Assembly: GCA_028408795.1 (NCBI GenBank)
Contig: JAOOLP010000019.1
Span: 1 to 9,458 of the forward strand
Direction: 5' to 3'
DNA length: 9,458 nt
DNA from: Candidatus Pelagibacter sp.
Lineage (GTDB): Bacteria > Pseudomonadota > Alphaproteobacteria > Pelagibacterales > Pelagibacteraceae
Shown here: in pieces, positions 4,970 to 9,458 of the stretch
Position numbering within the stretch: position 1 is the first letter of the stretch
Layout: each line of letters opens with the position of its first letter
The notes under the pieces: model-generated
Told to the model about the DNA's origin: nothing
The model's input: only the letters and a program-made list of their open reading frames with translations
Database searches by the model: none
Translations under genes and position numbers: made by a program

Positions 4970-6187
4970 TTAAATCTTAAATATTTTTTTACAATTATTT
5001 ATAGCATCACTTAATTTATCCATATCTTCTTTAGAATTATAAACTCCAAGCGAAGCTCTTGCTGTCGCGGGAATACCAAGTTTGTCATGTAATATTTGAC
5101 AACAATGGTGTCCTGCTCTTATTGCTACACCATCCTCATCTAAAATTGTAGCTATATCATGAGGATGAATTTCTTTCATAGTAAAGCATATAACTGAACC
5201 TCTGTGTTTGGGATCACCAATTATTTTTACTGAATTATTTTTTTTTAATTTTTCAATACCATATTCCATGATTTCATTTTCATGACTTTGAATATTTTTA
5301 ATTCCTAAATCTTCAATAAATTTAATTGCCTCGGAGAAAGCTACAACTTCTGCAGTTTGCATAGTACCTGCTTCAAATTTAGTCGGTGTTTCAGCGAAAG
5401 TTACTTTTTCCTTAAGTACTTCACTAATCATTCCTCCACCTCCTTGATATGGTGGTAATTCATTAAGCCATTTTTTTTTAGCATATAAAATTCCTAGTCC
5501 ATTTGGGCCATACATTTTATGACAAGATATTGCATAAAAATCACAACCTAATTCCTGCATATTAATCTCTAAATGTGGAGCTCCTTGTGTTCCATCTACT
5601 AAAACTGGAATATTTTTTTCTTTTGCTAAATCAACAATTTTTTTTATTGGCATTATTGCTCCTGTTACATTTGAAATGTGAGTTAATGCTATAATTTTGG
5701 TTTTAGAATTTATAAGTTTTTTTATTTCATCTATCTCAACTTCTCCCTTTTCATTTACTGGAGCAAATTTGATTTTTGCACCTTTTTTTTGTCTTAAAAA
5801 GTGCCATGGAACATAATTTGAATGATGCTCTAGTTCTGTGGTCAAGATTTCGTCTCCCTCTTTTATGAATTTTTCTCCGTAAGAAGAAGCAATCAAATTA
5901 ATTGACTCTGTGGCACCTTTAGTAAATATAATTTCTTCTCTATGTTTAGCGTTTAAATAATTTTTAACTTTATCCCTAGAATCCTCAAATCTATTTGTAG
6001 CTTTTACAGCTAAAGAATGAACACTTCTTCCAACATTAGAAAACTCAGTTTCATAAAAATTTGAAATTCTATTAATTACAGACTTTGGTTTTTGTGATGA
6101 ATTCGCGCTATCTAGATAAACTAGAGGTTTGCCATTTACCTTTTGACTAAAAATCGGAAATTCTGATTTAATGTTTTTTATGTTCAT
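4970..6187 (-). CDS. sufS: Cysteine desulfurase SufS
   Basis: A 405-residue PLP-dependent group II cysteine desulfurase that converts cysteine to alanine and holds the sulfur as a persulfide. The active site follows E. coli SufS with an offset of two: H121 in TELEHHSNY, D198 in VLVDGTQG, the PLP lysine K224 in SCHKMYGP, the catalytic C362 in RAGHHCC, and R377 in ARASLGVYN. The usual YLDNAA motif near the start is YLDSANSSQKP. A second cysteine, C363, directly follows the catalytic one where alanine is common, and the proline usually found just after is missing. The ATG at 6187 lies 20 bases inside the end of sufD, and the stop abuts the sufU start. The family is certain; SufS rather than CsdA follows from the operon. 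Confidence 0.96.
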   Translation of the reverse strand: MNIKNIKSEFPIFSQKVNGKPLVYLDSANSSQKPKSVINRISNFYETEFSNVGRSVHSLAVKATNRFEDSRDKVKNYLNAKHREEIIFTKGATESINLIASSYGEKFIKEGDEILTTELEHHSNYVPWHFLRQKKGAKIKFAPVNEKGEVEIDEIKKLINSKTKIIALTHISNVTGAIMPIKKIVDLAKEKNIPVLVDGTQGAPHLEINMQELGCDFYAISCHKMYGPNGLGILYAKKKWLNELPPYQGGGGMISEVLKEKVTFAETPTKFEAGTMQTAEVVAFSEAIKFIEDLGIKNIQSHENEIMEYGIEKLKKNNSVKIIGDPKHRGSVICFTMKEIHPHDIATILDEDGVAIRAGHHCCQILHDKLGIPATARASLGVYNSKEDMDKLSDAINNCKKIFKI

Positions 6188-7430
6188 TTTGTAATTGCAT
6201 CTCTAATTTTGTTTTAATAAAATCTCTTATTAAATTACTTTTAATAGTCTCAATTATTTCATTTAAAAAACTCTCAACTAGCAAATTTGCAGACTCTTGT
6301 TTACTCAAACCTCTTGTCATTAAATAATAAATCGAATCTTGATCTAAACTACCTGATGTTGATCCGTGTGAACATTTGACATCATCAGCATAAATTTCTA
6401 ATTCTGGTTTTGAATTAAATTCTGATTTTTCACTTAGTAAAATAGCTTTACTTAACTGATAAGCATCTGTTTTCTGTGCAATGTCTTTTACAAATATTTT
6501 TCCTTGATAAACTCCTTTGCTTTCCTCATTTAAAACATTTTTTACCTTCTGGTAACTTTTGCTGTTTGGATGCAGATGGTTTACGCGAGTTTTAATTTCT
6601 TGATGATCATTTTTATTTAAAAATGCAGCTGATTGAATATTGCATACACTTTTCTCACCTTCCAAATCAAATTCCAAATCAAATTTATTAAATTTTAGAC
6701 CGGTAGGAAAAATAAACGAGCTCAAACTTGACTCTGAAGATAATGTATTTTTTGAATATTTATGAAAATATCCTGAGCTTTTACCATTATGAAGGTAAAT
6801 GTTTTTTAAAGTCGCAGAATTCTCTAAAACAATATTCTCATAAATATTGTTAAAAAAATTATTTTTTGACTCGTTTATAATAAAATCTAGAAAATGTAGT
6901 TCAGAATTTTTTCCAATTTTTATCTTATTTTTACTATTTAAAAGATTTTCATCTAAATCTTTCGTGTAAAAATAATAGATTACTAAAATTTTGTTGAATT
7001 TATAGTTATCTTTTACTTCTAAAAAAAAACCTTTATTTGATAAAGCATGATTCAAATTCACAAGAGGATTATTTTCTTTTTTATTAGAATAATCTTCATT
7101 TGCAAAAGATTTAAGAATTATTTTATTTGACTCCTCGTATTTAAAATCACTTGATACTAATTCACCATTGATTATTACAATATAGTTATGTTCAAATTCT
7201 TTAATAAAACTTATTTTTGGATTATTTGACTTATCAAATTTCGGATTTAATTTTTTAAAGTTTTTTGAAACTATCGTATTCAAATCTGAAAATTTCCAAT
7301 CTTCATCTTTTTTATTTGGAAGCCCTGTGTCGTTGAAATAGTTTAGATTTTTTATTCTGTAATCTTTTTCCTCTTTAGAAAATTTACCAATTTTATCTAT
7401 TTCTTTCGTTTGAATTTTTAAATCAAGCAT
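6168..7430 (-). CDS. sufD: SufD subunit of the SufBCD complex
   Basis: A 420-residue SufB/SufD-family protein that pairs with SufB on the SufC ATPase dimer to form the cluster assembly scaffold. The N-terminal helical part (LPNKKDEDWKFSDL) and the central beta-helix are Lys/Asn-rich and divergent, while the C-terminal core is well conserved: DDVKCSHGSTSGSLDQDSIYYL, then RGLSKQESANLL. H355 in KCSHG corresponds to E. coli SufD His360, which is needed at the SufB-SufD interface. The start abuts the sufC stop (TAA then ATG) with AAAGG ten bases upstream. The end overlaps sufS by 20 bases. The low conservation outside the core is normal for SufD. A nine-base T run in the coding strand (bases 7021-7029) encodes Phe-Phe-Leu. 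Confidence 0.94.
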   Translation of the reverse strand: MLDLKIQTKEIDKIGKFSKEEKDYRIKNLNYFNDTGLPNKKDEDWKFSDLNTIVSKNFKKLNPKFDKSNNPKISFIKEFEHNYIVIINGELVSSDFKYEESNKIILKSFANEDYSNKKENNPLVNLNHALSNKGFFLEVKDNYKFNKILVIYYFYTKDLDENLLNSKNKIKIGKNSELHFLDFIINESKNNFFNNIYENIVLENSATLKNIYLHNGKSSGYFHKYSKNTLSSESSLSSFIFPTGLKFNKFDLEFDLEGEKSVCNIQSAAFLNKNDHQEIKTRVNHLHPNSKSYQKVKNVLNEESKGVYQGKIFVKDIAQKTDAYQLSKAILLSEKSEFNSKPELEIYADDVKCSHGSTSGSLDQDSIYYLMTRGLSKQESANLLVESFLNEIIETIKSNLIRDFIKTKLEMQLQNEHKKH

Positions 7431-8165
7431 TTAATTGATACCTTTATAACCTGTTTTTTCTAATTCCATTGCGAGTTCCTTTGAGCCTGATTTTACTATT
7501 TTGCCGCCTGCTAATACATGAACGAAATCTGGCTTTATAAAATTTAATAATCTTTGATAATGAGTAATAACTAAAAATGATTTTTTTTTGTCCCTAGTTG
7601 AATTCACTCCATCTGCAACTATTTTTAATGCATCAATATCTAATCCCGAGTCTGTTTCATCAAGAATAATAAGGTTCGGGTCCAGAATTTTCATTTGCAA
7701 AATTTCATTTTTTTTCTTTTCTCCCCCTGAAAAACCAACATTTAATTGTCTTGTTAGCATTTTTTCGTCCATTCCAAGTTCTTTTGATTTTTCTTTAACT
7801 AATTTTAAAAAAGATAGTGCATCTATCTCTTTTTTTCCTTGAGCTTTTCTTACTTTGTTAAGAGATGTTCTAAGAAAATTACTCGTGTTTACTCCTGGTA
7901 TTTCAGTTGGGTACTGAAATGCTAAAAAAATCCCTTTTTGAGCTCTTTCATCAATTGATATTTCATTAAGACTTTTTCCTAAATAATTTAATTCACCAGA
8001 AACCTTATATCCTTCTTTTCCTGAAAGAACATTCGCAAGGGTACTTTTTCCAGAACCATTAGGGCCCATAATTGCATGTAACTCTCCAGGTTTAATTGAT
8101 ATATTTAAGCCTTTAAGTATTTCTTTTTTATTAATTGATGCGTTTAAATTTTTTATCTCCAACAT
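7431..8165 (-). CDS. sufC: Fe-S assembly ATPase SufC
   Basis: A 244-residue ABC-type ATPase without membrane segments; it energises and reshapes SufB-SufD during cluster assembly in the cytoplasm. All nucleotide-binding motifs are intact: Walker A GPNGSGKS (34-41), Q-loop Q84 in FQYPTEIPG, the SufC-type signature FSGGEKKKNE (145-154), Walker B LIILDE (165-170), D-loop SGLD (173-176) and switch H202 in ITHY. The start shares bases with the sufB stop (TAATG), with GGGGAG about ten bases upstream as a good ribosome binding site. The next gene, sufD, starts directly at its stop. An uninterrupted run of nine A in the coding strand (bases 7581-7589) encodes three lysines. Confidence 0.97.
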   Translation of the reverse strand: MLEIKNLNASINKKEILKGLNISIKPGELHAIMGPNGSGKSTLANVLSGKEGYKVSGELNYLGKSLNEISIDERAQKGIFLAFQYPTEIPGVNTSNFLRTSLNKVRKAQGKKEIDALSFLKLVKEKSKELGMDEKMLTRQLNVGFSGGEKKKNEILQMKILDPNLIILDETDSGLDIDALKIVADGVNSTRDKKKSFLVITHYQRLLNFIKPDFVHVLAGGKIVKSGSKELAMELEKTGYKGIN

Positions 8166-9458
8166 TAACCTACACTCCCCTCTAAGCTAATACCTACGAG
8201 TTTTTGAGCTTCAACAGCGAACTCCATTGGTAGTTGTTGTAAAACATCTTTGCAAAAACCGTTTACTATTAAGCTTACAGCTTCTTCTTGGTTTAAACCT
8301 CTTTGATTACAATAAAACAACTGATCATCATTTATTTTTGAAGTTGTTGCTTCATGTTCAACTGTTGAGGTTGAGTTTTTATTTTTAATGTACGGAACAG
8401 TGTGAGCACCGCATTTATTTCCCATCAATAGAGAGTCGCACTGAGTATAATTTCTTGAGTTTGAAGCCTTTCTTCCGATATCAACCAAGCCTCTATAAGT
8501 GTTATCTGCCCTACCAGCTGAAATTCCTTTAGAAATAATTTTACTTTTTGTATTTTTTCCAAGATGAATCATTTTAGTTCCAGTATCAGCTTTTTGATGA
8601 TTGTTAGTAATAGCTATTGAGTAAAATTCTCCCACAGAATTATCTCCTTGTAAAATACAGCTAGGATACTTCCATGTTATTGCTGAACCTGTTTCTACTT
8701 GAGTCCAGGAAATTTTAGAATTTTTACCTCTACACGCTCCACGTTTAGTTACAAAATTATATATTCCGCCCACACCATTTTTATCGCCGGGGTACCAATT
8801 TTGTACTGTTGAATATTTAATTTCTGCATCATCTAAAGCTATAAGTTCTACATTAGCTGCATGCAGTTGATTTTCATCTCTCATTGGTGCAGTACATCCC
8901 TCTAAATAACTTACATAACTACCTTTATCAGCTATGATTAAAGTTCTTTCGAATTGACCTGTTTCTGCAGCATTAATTCTGAAGTAAGTTGATAATTCCA
9001 TGGGGCATTTAGTATTTGGTGGTATATAAACAAATGACCCATCGGTAAAAACAGCGGAGTTTAGAGTAGCAAAGTAATGATCTGAAATTGGAATAACTGA
9101 GCCTAAATATTTTTTTACTAGATCAGGATGTTTTTGTATCGCTTCTGAAATTGGACAAAAAATAATACCTTTTTTCGTTAGTTCATCTTTAAAAGTAGTG
9201 GCAACAGAAACAGAATCGAATACAGCGTCAACAGCAACACCACTTAATTTTTTTTGCTCATTTAAAGGTATTCCAAGTTTATTATAAGTTTCAATTAATT
9301 TAGGGTCTACCTCATCTAATGATTTTGGCTTATCCTTCATACTTTTTGGAGCAGAATAATAATACAAATCTTGATAATTAATTTTGGGATACTTAGGTTT
9401 TTGCCAATTTGGTTCTTTCGAAACTTTAAGCCTATTAAATGCCTTTAATCTCCAATCT
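8165..9458 (-). CDS. sufB: SufB subunit of the SufBCD complex (partial, 5' end off the right edge)
   Basis: SufB is the core scaffold on which the new Fe-S cluster forms. The visible 430 residues start in [19 protein letters not shown] and [15 protein letters not shown], a conserved early block of SufB, and run to the natural C-terminus. Key sites are present: the [10 protein letters not shown] cysteine (E. coli Cys254 equivalent), [10 protein letters not shown] (Cys405 equivalent), and EHEATTSK (His433/Glu434 equivalents), followed by [22 protein letters not shown]. The frame stays open to the window edge, so the TTG at 9367-9365 is an internal leucine and not the start. By comparison with the family (about 480-495 residues), some 50-65 residues are missing. 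The stop overlaps the sufC ATG by one base. The operon promoter and any Rrf2-type regulator would lie further right. Confidence 0.97.
   Translation of the reverse strand, partial: DWRLKAFNRLKVSKEPNWQKPKYPKINYQDLYYYSAPKSMKDKPKSLDEVDPKLIETYNKLGIPLNEQKKLSGVAVDAVFDSVSVATTFKDELTKKGIIFCPISEAIQKHPDLVKKYLGSVIPISDHYFATLNSAVFTDGSFVYIPPNTKCPMELSTYFRINAAETGQFERTLIIADKGSYVSYLEGCTAPMRDENQLHAANVELIALDDAEIKYSTVQNWYPGDKNGVGGIYNFVTKRGACRGKNSKISWTQVETGSAITWKYPSCILQGDNSVGEFYSIAITNNHQKADTGTKMIHLGKNTKSKIISKGISAGRADNTYRGLVDIGRKASNSRNYTQCDSLLMGNKCGAHTVPYIKNKNSTSTVEHEATTSKINDDQLFYCNQRGLNQEEAVSLIVNGFCKDVLQQLPMEFAVEAQKLVGISLEGSVG

Noticed and set aside
7588..7842. Plus-strand open frame of 84 codons inside sufC
   Set aside because: It lies opposite the SufC signature and Walker B region, and its Phe/Ser-rich translation is what antisense of Lys/Glu-rich coding gives.
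1..9458. CRISPR array, insertion sequence, prophage, defence or toxin-antitoxin system
   Set aside because: No regularly spaced repeats, terminal inverted repeats, transposase or integrase motifs, or small paired genes were found; nearly all bases are in recognised genes.

Overview
The window is about 9.5 kb of very AT-rich, tightly packed DNA. The base composition, the near-absence of intergenic space and the gene set (a SUF operon of alphaproteobacterial type, type I glutamine synthetase, tRNA-Leu next to trigger factor) suggest a streamlined marine alphaproteobacterium, most likely SAR11/Pelagibacterales. That assignment is an inference; no ribosomal RNA or other strict phylogenetic marker is present.

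Layout, left to right. (1) 1-288, minus: the first 96 codons of trigger factor (tig), which runs off the left edge. (2) 298-382, minus: a tRNA-Leu with anticodon UAG and an encoded CCA, ending nine bases before the tig start. (3) 413-2363, minus: a two-gene unit of an EamA/DMT-family transporter followed one base later by a WecA/WbpL-type polyprenyl-phosphate sugar-1-phosphate transferase, both integral membrane proteins. (4) 2364-2479: the only sizeable intergenic gap, a 116-base divergent promoter region with repeated ATATATG elements and a small imperfect palindrome. (5) 2480-3886, plus: type I glutamine synthetase (glnA), with conserved catalytic residues and the adenylylation tyrosine; no glnB lies beside it. 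(6) 3889-9458, minus: a SUF iron-sulfur cluster assembly operon read as sufB-sufC-sufD-sufS-sufU-sufT-sufA, with the 5' end of sufB off the right edge.

The SUF genes form one pathway. SufS draws sulfur from cysteine, SufU probably relays it, the SufBCD complex assembles the cluster with SufC as the ATPase, and SufA and SufT act in delivery or maturation. Their junctions are overlapping or within two bases, so one transcript with translational coupling is likely. glnA and the SUF operon converge tail to tail with only two bases between the stop codons, and a short perfect palindrome covers the junction.

Most of the window is well-understood housekeeping content. I see no CRISPR array, insertion sequence, phage gene, toxin-antitoxin pair or clearly new multi-gene system. 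The points most worth a second look are the compressed convergent junction, the tRNA-tig junction, the glnA adenylylation site without a neighbouring PII gene, the SufU-type relay in a likely alphaproteobacterium, and the CC active site of SufS.
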